Shown one piece after another: positions 7,402-15,704 of a stretch of DNA of 34,038 bases. Within the stretch, counting starts at the first letter, position 1. Each line of letters begins with the position of its first letter. The stretch covers positions 1 to 34,038 of the forward strand of contig NZ_SSXI01000187.1 of the NCBI RefSeq assembly GCF_004803405.1, given 5' to 3'. The notes below the pieces were generated by a model. That model was given only the letters and a program-made list of their open reading frames with translations, was not told the DNA's origin and searched no databases. The stretch is from Nocardioides sp. (GTDB lineage: Bacteria > Actinomycetota > Actinomycetes > Propionibacteriales > Nocardioidaceae). The translations under genes and the position numbers were made by a program.

Positions 7402-8450
7402 GCGCACAGGTCCTCCAGACCACCGACCTCGGGCGTCACGCCGCACGCTGGGATGCGCTCGTCACGGCATCGCCGTTGCCGAGCCCGTTCCTACGCAGCT
7501 GGTGGCTGGGCAGCCTCGACCCGAAGCGGGAGCCCCGGTTCGTGCTCGTCCTCGACGGCGAGCGACTTCTCGGCGGCCTCGCCCTCCAGTGCCGCAGGGT
7601 GCTCGGCGTCGAGGTCCTCACCGTGCTCGGCGGTGGTCGTCTCTGTCCTGATCACCTCGACCTGGTCGCGGACCCCGCCCGTGAGGACGACGTCGTGGCC
7701 GCCCTGCGGTCCTGGTTCCAGGGGTCGGCACGCGTGCTGGACCTCGATGGCCTGCGCGAGGACGCCCTGGCCCTGGATGCGTTCGAAGGCGCGGTGGTGA
7801 CGACGACCGACATCACCCGGTGCGAGCCGCTGTCCTCGGATCCGGCGGAGTATCACGCGGCCCGATCGACCAGCTTCACCAGGAAGGGTCGCAAGGCCCG
7901 GCGTCGGCTCGAATGCGCGGGCGTGGAGTTCCGCCGGACCCCGCCGGGAGAGGTCGAGTCCGCGTTCGACGCCTTCGAGGAGCTGCACGCCGTGCGTGAC
8001 GACCGCCTTCCCCTGTTGCGGCACCGCGACGAGATCCGCCGCTTCGTGCTGGCGGGTGTGACGGCGGGGGAGGTGCGTGTGCACGAGGCGATCCGCGACG
8101 ACCAGCGGGTGGCGATCCTGATCGGCTTCGTGACCGGTGACCGGTGGATGACCTACCAGCTGGCGCGGTCCCTGGACCACGAGATGCGCGACGTCGGGAC
8201 GGTGCTGCGCCTCAGCGCCGTGGACGACGCCTGCCTCACCGGCCTGACCGAGCTCGACCTGCTCCGCGGGGACGAGCCCTACAAGCGGTCCTTCACGACC
8301 GTCAGTCGCCGACTGCTTAGGGTCCGTGCCGCGCACGGCCTTGGCGGTCGGGCGCTGCTCACCGCTGCGCGGTGCGTCGAGGCGGCGCGTCACTCTCTCG
8401 GCATCGTCCGTCAGCAGTGGCTGGCCCGTACCCGGAGGTCGCGCGGATGA
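7398..8450 (+). CDS. CelD/BcsL-like GNAT-family acyltransferase
   Basis: 350 residues. It belongs to the double-GNAT group typified by CelD, found in exopolysaccharide clusters and related to FemAB-type transferases. Supporting sequence: an N-terminal PFLRSWWLGSL, the Arg/Lys-rich FTRKGRKARRRLE at about 158-170, and the C-terminal signature ELDLLRGDEPYKRSF (about 283-297), which is characteristic. It probably adds an acyl or acetyl group to a sugar or lipid-linked intermediate in the cytoplasm. The acceptor cannot be read from sequence. The GTG start overlaps the stop of the 41-codon ORF and its own stop overlaps the flippase start (ATGA), so it sits inside the operon. Confidence 0.8.
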   Translation: MSAQVLQTTDLGRHAARWDALVTASPLPSPFLRSWWLGSLDPKREPRFVLVLDGERLLGGLALQCRRVLGVEVLTVLGGGRLCPDHLDLVADPAREDDVVAALRSWFQGSARVLDLDGLREDALALDAFEGAVVTTTDITRCEPLSSDPAEYHAARSTSFTRKGRKARRRLECAGVEFRRTPPGEVESAFDAFEELHAVRDDRLPLLRHRDEIRRFVLAGVTAGEVRVHEAIRDDQRVAILIGFVTGDRWMTYQLARSLDHEMRDVGTVLRLSAVDDACLTGLTELDLLRGDEPYKRSFTTVSRRLLRVRAAHGLGGRALLTAARCVEAARHSLGIVRQQWLARTRRSRG

Positions 8451-9904
8451 CCGCGGCGGACGTGGAGACCGGACGCCGTTCGGGCCCGAGCGCCGTGACC
8501 GGCGCCGGCTGGCTCGGCGCCGGTGCCGTCGTCGTGAAGACGACGCAGACGCTGGTGCTGCTCCTGCTTGCCGCGCTCCTGGCGCCCGAGGCGATCGGCG
8601 TGATCGCGATCGGCGCCCTCGTGCTCAACGTGACCGCCGCGTTCACCGATCTCGGCACCAGCACGGCGCTGGTCCACTGGCGCGGCGACGCCGAGCGGGC
8701 GGCGCGAAGTGCGCTCACCCTGGCGCTGGCCGTGGCCATCTCGGTGACGGCGACGTTCTGGGTCGCCGCGCCCTTCCTCTCCGAAATCCTCAACACCGGG
8801 GACCTCGGGGTGGACGTGATCAGAGGGATGATCCTCTGCCTGCCGTTCACCGCAGTGGCGACCGTCAGCCAGGAGCTGCTGCGGCGCGCACTGGAGTTCC
8901 GCCGCCGGGTCCTTCCCGACATCGTCGGGTCACTGTCGGCCGCCGGCTTGACCGTCGGTCTCGCCCTGCTCGGGCACGGCGCCATGTCCCTGGTCTACGG
9001 CCAGCTGCTCCAGGCCGTGCTCACCATGCTCGGGTGCTGGTGGGTCCGCCCACCCGTGCGCCCCGGCTGGATCCGCGCCGACGTCACGGCCCTGCTGTCG
9101 TACGGCGCCCACCTGGCGGGCGGCAGCATCCTCACGCTGCTCATGCTCAACGTCGACTACCTCGTCGTCGCGCACCAGCTCGGTCCGACCGAGGTCGGGG
9201 TGTACTCGATGGCGTTCCGCCTCGCCTACATGCCCTACCTGCTGCTCGGCATGGTGATCGGCGGGGCCGTGTTCGCGCACCTGTGCCGGCTGAGCGGTCC
9301 CGACGTGGGTCGTACGGTGACCGAGGCGGCCGTGGTGCTCCATGCACTGGTGGCGCCCGTCTACCTGGGAATCCTCCTGATGGCGCCGCAGCTCGAGCTG
9401 TTGGGGGAGCAGTGGTCGACCGGCGTGCCTGCCCTGCGCTGGCTCGCCTGCTACGGACTGGTGCTCAGCTCGCTGGAGCTGGTCATGGTCGCGCTGCGGG
9501 CGGTGGGTCACACGCGCGACACGCTGTTGCTGACCGCACTTCACCTGGCCGTGCTGGTCTCGCTGCTCCTCGCGGTCGTCGAGCGCGGCGTCGCCGCGGT
9601 CGCCGCGGCTCAGCTCGCCGGCGGCCTGGTGACCCTCCTCGCCGGCGTGATCCTCGTCAACCGACGGGTGGAGGGCATCGTCTGGACCCGGCTCGCCCGG
9701 CACCTCGGCCCGGTCGGTGCCGGCAGTCTCGTGATGGTCGTGGTCGTCCTCGTCCTCGAGGCGGCCGGGCCCTGGGATGCCGTGTCGGTGACCGGGCTCC
9801 TGGTGGTCGGGACGGCCGCCCTCACGGCCTACGCCGTCCCCGTCCTGGTCCTCGACCGGAACGGCCACACCGGTCTCGCCCAAATGCTTCGGAGACGGGC
9901 ATGA
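8447..9904 (+). CDS. Lipopolysaccharide/oligosaccharide flippase (Wzx-type, MOP superfamily)
   Basis: 485 residues with roughly 12-14 hydrophobic segments spread through the chain, the first around TLVLLLLAALLAPEAIGVIA. This matches the Wzx/WzxC polysaccharide-export group, which moves undecaprenyl-diphosphate-linked repeat units across the membrane. Family features include the early GVIAIGALVLN helix, the LGTSTALVHW loop, and LRRALEFRRRVLPDIVGSL in the cytoplasmic loop. I took the ATG at 8447 because it overlaps the preceding stop as ATGA; the open frame extends upstream without family resemblance. It lies between an acyltransferase and a polymerase/ligase-like gene, as expected for a Wzx/Wzy system. 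The substrate is unknown. Confidence 0.9.
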   Translation: MTAADVETGRRSGPSAVTGAGWLGAGAVVVKTTQTLVLLLLAALLAPEAIGVIAIGALVLNVTAAFTDLGTSTALVHWRGDAERAARSALTLALAVAISVTATFWVAAPFLSEILNTGDLGVDVIRGMILCLPFTAVATVSQELLRRALEFRRRVLPDIVGSLSAAGLTVGLALLGHGAMSLVYGQLLQAVLTMLGCWWVRPPVRPGWIRADVTALLSYGAHLAGGSILTLLMLNVDYLVVAHQLGPTEVGVYSMAFRLAYMPYLLLGMVIGGAVFAHLCRLSGPDVGRTVTEAAVVLHALVAPVYLGILLMAPQLELLGEQWSTGVPALRWLACYGLVLSSLELVMVALRAVGHTRDTLLLTALHLAVLVSLLLAVVERGVAAVAAAQLAGGLVTLLAGVILVNRRVEGIVWTRLARHLGPVGAGSLVMVVVVLVLEAAGPWDAVSVTGLLVVGTAALTAYAVPVLVLDRNGHTGLAQMLRRRA

Positions 9905-11229
9905 GCCACCCGAGGGAACTGGCGTTCAAGGGGTCCGCCGTCGCGGTGACGGTGCCCGGGCTGGTGCTCGTCGCCGGCGCGCTGTCGGTGCTCGACCCGC
10001 TCCCGGTCCTGGTGGCCGCGGGTGCCGTCGTCGCCGTGGGCGCGATGGTGCTGCGGCTGGACTGGGCGGTCCTGTGCTACGTCGCGGTCGAGCCGTTCGG
10101 CGACCTGCTCGGCAGCATCCACCCGAGTGCTGTGAAGGGCGTCGGTGCGCTGCTGATCGTCGCCTGGCTGCTCAGGCTCGCTCTCGAACCGCGTCCGGTG
10201 GCCCTGCGCCACCCCGGCGTCTACGCCACCGCCGCGCTGGTGCTCGTCGTACTGGCCTCGCTGGCGGCCAGCGGCGGCAACGCGGGCGCCGGCCTCGGCG
10301 TCGCGATCCGCTACCTCTCCTACGCAGCGGTGCTCCTCGTCCTGGTCGACACGGTCCGGGCCAGCGGCGCTGACGGCGCGCGCCTGGTGCGGAGAGCGAT
10401 CGCCGTCTTCGTCGTGTCCTGCGCCGCGGCCGGCATCGTCGGGCTCGTTGGCTTCGTCGTCAACGGCGGCCGGGCAGGCGGACCCCTGGAGGACCCCAAC
10501 GACTTCGCCTTCTTCCTGATCACCGCGCTGCCCTTCACTCTGTGGCTGGCCCGTACCCCGGGCCTCGCGGGCCGCCTGTACGGGCTGTGCGGGGTGGTGC
10601 TGGTCGTCGCGACGGTCGCGACCTTCTCCCGCGGCGCCATGCTCGGCATCGGCGTCATGGTCGTGGTCGCCCTCGCACTCGGCCTGCTGCGGCCTCGGAC
10701 GCTGCTGGTCGGCGGGGTGGTGATCGTCCTCGCGGTGGCCATCGGCTGGGCCGCGTATCCCGACGTCGTCGACCGCAGCCTGGACGAGAAGGAGCACGTC
10801 GCCGCGGCCAACGTCGACTCCCGGTTCACCACCTGGACGATGGCGGCGGAGATGACGGCGGAGCGGCCGTTCCTCGGTCAGGGTCCGGCCGGGTTCCAGA
10901 CGGAGGGCCCCCGGTTCGTCCCGCCGACGGCGGTCGAGGTGGTTCAGCCGGACGTCGCCCACCAGATGTACCTCGACGTCGCGGCCGAGCTCGGCCTGCT
11001 CGGGCTCGGCACCTTCCTCGCCGTCATCGGGTACGGCGTCCTCGGGGCGGTCCACGCACGCCGGAACCCGCTCGTGCGTCCGGCTGCGGACGCCGTGCTG
11101 GTCGCGACCGCCGGGGCGCTGGTGGCCGCGAGCTTCCTGAGCGAGCAGTACTACCTCCCCGTGTGGCTGCTCGCCGGGCTCGGGATCGGCCTGGACCCCC
11201 ACCACTTCATCCGGAAGGCGGGCCGCTGA
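9901..11229 (+). CDS. O-antigen ligase / Wzy polymerase-like membrane protein
   Basis: 442 residues with about 11-12 membrane segments. The long extracytoplasmic loop expected of the Wzy_C/O-antigen ligase family lies at about 288-360 (after GWAAYPDVVDRSLDE). It contains the family-typical RFTTWTMAAEMTAERPFLGQGPAGF-type stretch and ends with the conserved His in VAHQMYLDVAAELGLLGLG. Such proteins polymerise repeat units or attach glycan chains outside the membrane. In a monoderm polysaccharide cluster, polymerase is the likelier role. The ATG at 9901 overlaps the flippase stop (ATGA); the frame is open far upstream but that part is out-of-frame shadow of the flippase. Confidence 0.88.
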   Translation: MSHPRELAFKGSAVAVTVPGLVLVAGALSVLDPLPVLVAAGAVVAVGAMVLRLDWAVLCYVAVEPFGDLLGSIHPSAVKGVGALLIVAWLLRLALEPRPVALRHPGVYATAALVLVVLASLAASGGNAGAGLGVAIRYLSYAAVLLVLVDTVRASGADGARLVRRAIAVFVVSCAAAGIVGLVGFVVNGGRAGGPLEDPNDFAFFLITALPFTLWLARTPGLAGRLYGLCGVVLVVATVATFSRGAMLGIGVMVVVALALGLLRPRTLLVGGVVIVLAVAIGWAAYPDVVDRSLDEKEHVAAANVDSRFTTWTMAAEMTAERPFLGQGPAGFQTEGPRFVPPTAVEVVQPDVAHQMYLDVAAELGLLGLGTFLAVIGYGVLGAVHARRNPLVRPAADAVLVATAGALVAASFLSEQYYLPVWLLAGLGIGLDPHHFIRKAGR

Positions 11230-11230
11230 C

Positions 11231-12343
11231 ATGCGCGTCCTCCAGCTGATCACGCAGGCCCGCGGCGGCCCGGTCGACCACGCCGTCGACGTGGCCGTCG
11301 AGCTGGCACAGCGGGGCCATGACAGTCACCTCGTCGGTCCTGTCGGGCCCTATGCCGCCGCCGCGGTCGCCGCCGGCGTGGCCGTCCACCACGCCGACGT
11401 GAGGAGCAAGACGGATGTGGTGGGGGGCCGCGCCGTCTCGCGGATCGTGGCCGACGTCCGCCCCGACGTGGTGCACCTGCAGGACCGACGCGCGGGCCTG
11501 GTCGGCCGGGTCCTGGCACTGCGCAGCGGGGTTCCGACCGTCTACACGCTGCACGGGGTGCCGGACCCGCTGGCACCGCTCGTCCCGGGCAACGCGGTGA
11601 TCACGCCGGCTCGACGGCGCGACCGGATCGACAACCTGGTTCTCGAGCGGGTGCTCGCCCGGACGCCCCGGTCCGTCGTGGTCACGCCGTGCGAAGCACT
11701 GGCCCGCTACGCCCGTGTGCACGTCGGCGTGCCGGCGCACCGAGTGCACACCGTGCACAACGGCGTCGGGCGGCCGTGGCTGGAAGGCCCCGACGCGGCC
11801 GAGCAGAGCTCGGGCGCGGCCGTGAACGCCGTATGGCTCGGAGTGATGCAGCCCGTCAAGCGGGTCCCCGCCCTCGTGCGGGCGGCCGCGACGGTGCCGG
11901 ACCTCCGACTGCAACTGGTCGGCGACGGTCCCGAGCGCGCTCGGATCGAGGCCGCGGTGGAGGTCAGCGGCGCCGCTGACCGGGTGAGCTTCGCCGGTTT
12001 CCAGCAGGAGCCAGCGCCGTTCCTCAGGTCCGCCGACCTCGTCGTGCTGCCCTCCGCCGCGGAGGCGTGCCCGATGGCGCTGCTCCAGGCGATGGCCTGC
12101 GCCGTCCCGGTGATCGCCTCGCGCGCCGGCGGCATCCCCGAGATCGTGCGCGACCGGGTCGACGGCCTGCTCGTCGACACCGGCTCGGAGGACCAGCTCG
12201 CGGCTGCTCTCGCCGAGCTCACCGCCGACGCCTCGCTGCGCCACCGCCTGGGCCGGAGCGCTCGGGCCAGGGTCCTCGGCCAGTTCACCGTCGAGCACTG
12301 CGTACAGCGCCTGCTCGACGTCTACGAAGGAGTCATTCGATGA
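11231..12343 (+). CDS. GT4-family glycosyltransferase with altered EX7E motif
   Basis: 370 residues of GT-B fold. The N-terminal acceptor half starts MRVLQLITQARGGPVDHAVD, and DVVHLQDRRAGLVGR and YTLHGVPDPL follow. The C-terminal nucleotide-sugar half contains VWLGVMQPVKRVPALVRAA, LVGDGPERARIEAA, VSFAGFQQEPAPFLRSADLV and AEACPMALLQAMACAVPVIA. The usual EX7E pair of GT4 enzymes reads E-ACPMALL-Q, so the second Glu is Gln. That may change metal-free donor binding or tune activity, and some active enzymes vary here. The TGACATG junction places it 1 bp after the ligase gene stop. It adds a sugar to the lipid-linked repeat unit in the cytoplasm; donor and acceptor are unknown. Confidence 0.9.
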   Translation: MRVLQLITQARGGPVDHAVDVAVELAQRGHDSHLVGPVGPYAAAAVAAGVAVHHADVRSKTDVVGGRAVSRIVADVRPDVVHLQDRRAGLVGRVLALRSGVPTVYTLHGVPDPLAPLVPGNAVITPARRRDRIDNLVLERVLARTPRSVVVTPCEALARYARVHVGVPAHRVHTVHNGVGRPWLEGPDAAEQSSGAAVNAVWLGVMQPVKRVPALVRAAATVPDLRLQLVGDGPERARIEAAVEVSGAADRVSFAGFQQEPAPFLRSADLVVLPSAAEACPMALLQAMACAVPVIASRAGGIPEIVRDRVDGLLVDTGSEDQLAAALAELTADASLRHRLGRSARARVLGQFTVEHCVQRLLDVYEGVIR

Positions 12344-13440
12344 AGCTCGTCACCGTCATCCCGGGGATGAATGTGGGAGGCGCCGAGGTCGTCGCCGCCA
12401 GCCTGTCCGTTGCCGCACACCGGGCGGGGCACGACGTCCTCCTGGCGAGTGCTCCGGGCTTCCGTGTCGCCGGCGTGACCGCCGCCGGCGTGGCGCACGT
12501 CCCGATCCCGCTCGACAGCCGTCGTCCCGGCGACCTGGCGCGATCGGTGCTGCGGCTGCGCCGCGCCCTCGGCCGGTCAGCTCCCGACCTGGTGCACGCG
12601 CACAACCCCAAGGCAGCGCTCGCGGCCCGGCTGGCGTTCGGCCGCGCGGCCCCGATCGTCACCACCCTGCACGGCGTGCCCGCCGGCGAGCTGGCGACCG
12701 CGGTCCGGATCCTGCGCTGGGCCTCCGACCGCGTGGTGGCGGTGTCACCGTTCGTCGCCGACCAGCTGGCCGAGCACGGCTACCCGACCGGCCGGACGGA
12801 CGTCGTCGAGAATGCGATCGAGCCGCTGCCGTCGTACCCGCGGGACGTCGCACGGGACGAGCTCGGCGTCGGGGCGGACGAGGTCGTCGGGCTGTGCCTG
12901 GCGCGCCTGGTCGACCAGAAGCGGCACGACCTGCTGGTGCAGGCGTGGGCCGGGCTGCCACAGCACGCACTGCTGCTTGTCGTCGGCGAGGGAGCCACGC
13001 GACCGCGGATCGAGGACGCGGTGACCCGGCTGGGTCTGGGTGACACAGTCCGGCTGCTCGGCGAGCGGACGGACGTCGCCCGGCTCCTCGCGGCCGCCGA
13101 CCTCCTGGTGCTGCCGACCGACTGGGAGGGTCTGCCCATCAGCCTGCTCGAGGCGATGGGCGCCGGCGTGCCCGTGGTCGTGTCACGCGTGGGCGGCGTC
13201 ATCGAGACCCTGGGCACGGCGCTGCGGCTCGTCGAGCCCGGCTCGGTCGACTCCCTGGCCGCTGCGATCGGGGAGCTCGTCGGCGACGAGGAGCTTCGTG
13301 CGGAGCTGGGCCGCCGGGGCCGCACGCTGGTGGCGGACCGCTTCGCCCCGCACCGGATGCAGGCCGGCTACCACGAGCTGTACGACACGCTCGTGGGCCA
13401 GCGTCATCGCGCGCCGCTCAGGACGGGGGTGCGGTCATGA
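12340..13440 (+). CDS. GT4-family glycosyltransferase
   Basis: 366 residues from the ATG at 12340, overlapping the previous stop (ATGA). GT-B fold: the N-terminal domain has MKLVTVIPGMNVGGAEVVA, then DLVHAHNPKAALAARLA and TTLHGVPAGEL. The C-terminal domain has LCLARLVDQKRHDLLVQAWA, LLVVGEGATRPRIEDAV, VRLLGERTDVARLLAAADLL and the intact EX7E pair in DWEGLPISLLEAMGAGVPVV. The conserved G-G-A-E near the N-terminus is typical of retaining GT4 enzymes that use nucleotide-activated sugars. It works with its neighbour at 11231 on the same repeat unit. Specificity cannot be deduced. It is coupled to the next gene by ATGA. Confidence 0.92.
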   Translation: MKLVTVIPGMNVGGAEVVAASLSVAAHRAGHDVLLASAPGFRVAGVTAAGVAHVPIPLDSRRPGDLARSVLRLRRALGRSAPDLVHAHNPKAALAARLAFGRAAPIVTTLHGVPAGELATAVRILRWASDRVVAVSPFVADQLAEHGYPTGRTDVVENAIEPLPSYPRDVARDELGVGADEVVGLCLARLVDQKRHDLLVQAWAGLPQHALLLVVGEGATRPRIEDAVTRLGLGDTVRLLGERTDVARLLAAADLLVLPTDWEGLPISLLEAMGAGVPVVVSRVGGVIETLGTALRLVEPGSVDSLAAAIGELVGDEELRAELGRRGRTLVADRFAPHRMQAGYHELYDTLVGQRHRAPLRTGVRS

Positions 13441-14300
13441 GCATGTGGGACGACCGCAGCCATCGTGTCTGGCCGCTCTACGTGGGACTCGCGCTCGTCG
13501 CGGTCGCTCTCCTGATCGGCATGCTCCTAGCCTGGGGCGTGCCGAGTGACGACAAGCCCGGTGACCGGCGCGGCACGTCGACCACTCCGTCGGCCACTCC
13601 GTCGACAACCCTCCCCAGCCAGACCGCCACCGGCTCGCCCAGTGCCTCAGCTAGTGCCTCAGCCAGTGCCTCCGCCAGTGCCTCGCCCGGCGGCGACCCC
13701 ACGGCACCCGAGGTCGTCTCGTGGGGTGGGAACGGTGACCAGCTGGCGATCGTCATCCGCAACACCTCGGAGCTCTTCATCCAAAAGGCGCGGGTCCAGA
13801 TCATCGCCAAGGACCGCGACGGACGGACGATCCTCGCAACGACGGGCGACCCCGCGTCGACCTGCTGCACGGTGCTGGGACTGCCCCCGGGCGAGGACTT
13901 CGGGCTGTTCGCCTTCGTGCCGCCGTCGGTCGCCGCGGTCGATGAGGTCGAGGTCCGCTACGTCTCGATGGAATCGCGAGCCCCGAGAGCGCGCGAGACC
14001 CTGATCTCCGCCACGCGCGAGCGGCTCCAGCTCCTGCCCGATGACGCCGAGGTCCTCGCGACTCTGACCGCCGACGGTCCGGTGGACGGCTACGTCGCCG
14101 GGCAGGCGTTCCTCGAGGACCGTCGCGGACATCTCGTCGCGGTCATCTCCGGCCGGTTCTACTGCTTCGCCGACGGCACGACCAAGCAGGTGCGCATGGA
14201 GCTGCTGCGGCCGCTGCCACGGGGCACCCGCATCCGGCGCGTCCTCGTCCGCCCGATCCCGACCGGCACCGATGTGCACGTCGGCCACACCTGTTCCTGA
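13437..14300 (+). CDS. Membrane-anchored Ser/Ala/Thr-rich extracytoplasmic protein, unknown function
   Basis: 287 residues. A short cytoplasmic N-terminus (MSMWDDRSHRVW) precedes one membrane segment at about 13-36. There is no cleavage site or lipobox, so it is an N-terminal anchor. A disordered, probably extracytoplasmic linker follows (about 40-85), rich in Ser, Thr and Pro and including a Ser-Ala dipeptide run encoded by a 12-bp tandem repeat. The outer domain (about 90-287) is beta-rich, with WGGNGDQLAIVIRNTSELFI and a second part near GQAFLEDRRGHLVAVISGRF. It contains a Cys-Cys pair (STCCTVLG) and further cysteines near FYCFADG and the C-terminus (GHTCS). It resembles carbohydrate-cluster accessory domains only in general form. 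It sits between glycosyltransferase and chain-length genes, suggesting a role in export or wall attachment; this is inference. Confidence 0.7.
   Translation: MSMWDDRSHRVWPLYVGLALVAVALLIGMLLAWGVPSDDKPGDRRGTSTTPSATPSTTLPSQTATGSPSASASASASASASASPGGDPTAPEVVSWGGNGDQLAIVIRNTSELFIQKARVQIIAKDRDGRTILATTGDPASTCCTVLGLPPGEDFGLFAFVPPSVAAVDEVEVRYVSMESRAPRARETLISATRERLQLLPDDAEVLATLTADGPVDGYVAGQAFLEDRRGHLVAVISGRFYCFADGTTKQVRMELLRPLPRGTRIRRVLVRPIPTGTDVHVGHTCS
13641..13688 (+). repeat. 12-bp tandem repeat, four units, in coding sequence
   Basis: Four near-identical units of AGTGCCTCNGCC lie in frame in the linker of the 287-residue anchored protein. Each encodes Ser-Ala-Ser-Ala. The unit length is a multiple of three, so gain or loss by slippage would only lengthen or shorten the linker. 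Confidence 0.85.
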
Positions 14301-14336
14301 TCCGCGACCGCTGTCCCCAGATAGGGAGAAACCCCG

Positions 14337-15680
14337 ATGTCCGCCATCTTTGACCCGCCCATCGAGTCGGTGCGCCCCGCGCCGTCCAGCGCGCAGACCG
14401 GCCTCAGGGCGCTGGGCGCCCTGCTGTGGCGGCGCCGGCTGGTCGTGAGCTTCGTGTTCGTCCTCATGGCCGCGACCGTCACGACCGGCCTGTTACTCGC
14501 CGAGCGGGAGTACACCGCGACCGCGCGGGTCGCTGCGACGCCGCCCGCCGAGCTGTCGACATCGCCGGCCAGCTACTCCGACCTGCTCGGGACGGTGGCC
14601 GACGTGGCCGAGTCACGCCCCCTCCTCGACGAGGTCCGTCAGGCAGTGCCCGGCCGGTCGGTGGAGCAGCTGCGCGACCAGGTGCAGGGCGACGTCGTCG
14701 CCGGCACCGTGATCATCCAGGTCTCCGTGACCGACACCGACCCCGACCGCGCGGCGACGATCGCAAACCTGGTGGTGGAGCGGCTGCCCGAGCACGACCC
14801 GAGCAACGGCGCCTTCGTCTTCCACGTCACCGAGCCTGCCGACGTCCCCGAGCGGTTCAGCTCACCCGACATCCCGCTGACCCTCCTCGCCGCGACCGGC
14901 CTCGCCCTGCTGCTCGCCGTCGCCGTGGCCGCGGTCGTGGACCGGGTCTTCCGCACGGTCTCGGACGCGCAGGAGCTGGCCGAGGTGTCGGACCTGGCGG
15001 TGCTCGGCGTGGTGCCGAGGCCGTCGGCTCCCGAGGAGCTGCAGGCGACCGATCCCCACGCGGAGGAGTTCCAGTCCCTGCGTGCCCTGCGGATCGCGAT
15101 CGAGTTCGCGAGCGCCGAGGACCCGGCCCGGCTGCTGGTGGTGGCCTCGGCGAGCGGTGCCGACCCGTGGGCCGGATGGCTCGAGGTGAACCTGGCTGCC
15201 GCGCTGGCAGAGGTCGGCCACCGGGTGCTTCTGGTCGACGCGGACCGGGATCGTGGCATGCACCCGGCGCTCGGCGCTCCCGGTGACCTGGGCCTGTACG
15301 ACGTCCTGTCCGGAACCAGCACGGTGGAGGAGGCAGCACAGCCCGGCCCGGTCGACGGCGTCCATGTGCTCCCGCTCGGCACCGCGCACCTGGCCGCGCC
15401 CAGCCTGCTGGAGATGCGCTTCCGCGACCTGCTCGACGACACCGAGGACCGGTACGACGTCGTCATCGTCCACGCCGCTCCCATCTCGGGTTCGGAGGAC
15501 GCCCGGATCATGGCCATCCACGGCGCGATGCTGCTCACCGTCCCGGCCGGTCGGATCCACCCGCGTCACGTGCAGCGCGCCGTCGAACACCTGCAGATGA
15601 TCCGCCTGCGCGTGCTCGGCAGCGTCCTCCACGGTGTCCGCCCTCCCCGATCGTCGCGCCGCCCACGGCTCGTCGGCTGA
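14337..15680 (+). CDS. Wzz/BY-kinase-like chain-length protein with degenerate ATPase site
   Basis: 447 residues. The Wzz-type half has membrane segments at about 35-55 and 180-202 around an extracytoplasmic region that starts EREYTATARVAATPP. The cytoplasmic half (about 215-447) has the fold of bacterial tyrosine (BY) kinases and MinD-like ATPases: FQSLRALRIAIEFAS, then LLVVASASGADPWAG, then NLAAALAEVGHRVLLVDAD. The P-loop, normally GEGKST, reads GADPWAG at about 274-280 and has no Lys or Ser/Thr. The Walker A' (LLVDAD, 298-303) is kept, while Walker B reads YDVVIVHAAP with His for Asp. There is no C-terminal tyrosine cluster. It is therefore probably a non-catalytic chain-length regulator. 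A GGGAG site precedes the ATG. Confidence 0.88.
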   Translation: MSAIFDPPIESVRPAPSSAQTGLRALGALLWRRRLVVSFVFVLMAATVTTGLLLAEREYTATARVAATPPAELSTSPASYSDLLGTVADVAESRPLLDEVRQAVPGRSVEQLRDQVQGDVVAGTVIIQVSVTDTDPDRAATIANLVVERLPEHDPSNGAFVFHVTEPADVPERFSSPDIPLTLLAATGLALLLAVAVAAVVDRVFRTVSDAQELAEVSDLAVLGVVPRPSAPEELQATDPHAEEFQSLRALRIAIEFASAEDPARLLVVASASGADPWAGWLEVNLAAALAEVGHRVLLVDADRDRGMHPALGAPGDLGLYDVLSGTSTVEEAAQPGPVDGVHVLPLGTAHLAAPSLLEMRFRDLLDDTEDRYDVVIVHAAPISGSEDARIMAIHGAMLLTVPAGRIHPRHVQRAVEHLQMIRLRVLGSVLHGVRPPRSSRRPRLVG

Positions 15681-15704
15681 CCGTTCCGTTCCAGGAGAGC
15701 CACC

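Noticed and set aside
5335..7446. 703-codon minus-strand frame opposite the coiled-coil and sugar-transferase genes
   Set aside because: Ser/Arg/Ala low-complexity antisense shadow without motifs or a ribosome-binding site.
13641..13688. CRISPR-like or mobile repeat
   Set aside because: The repeats are contiguous, 12 bp, in frame and without spacers; they are coding low complexity. No CRISPR array was seen anywhere in the window.
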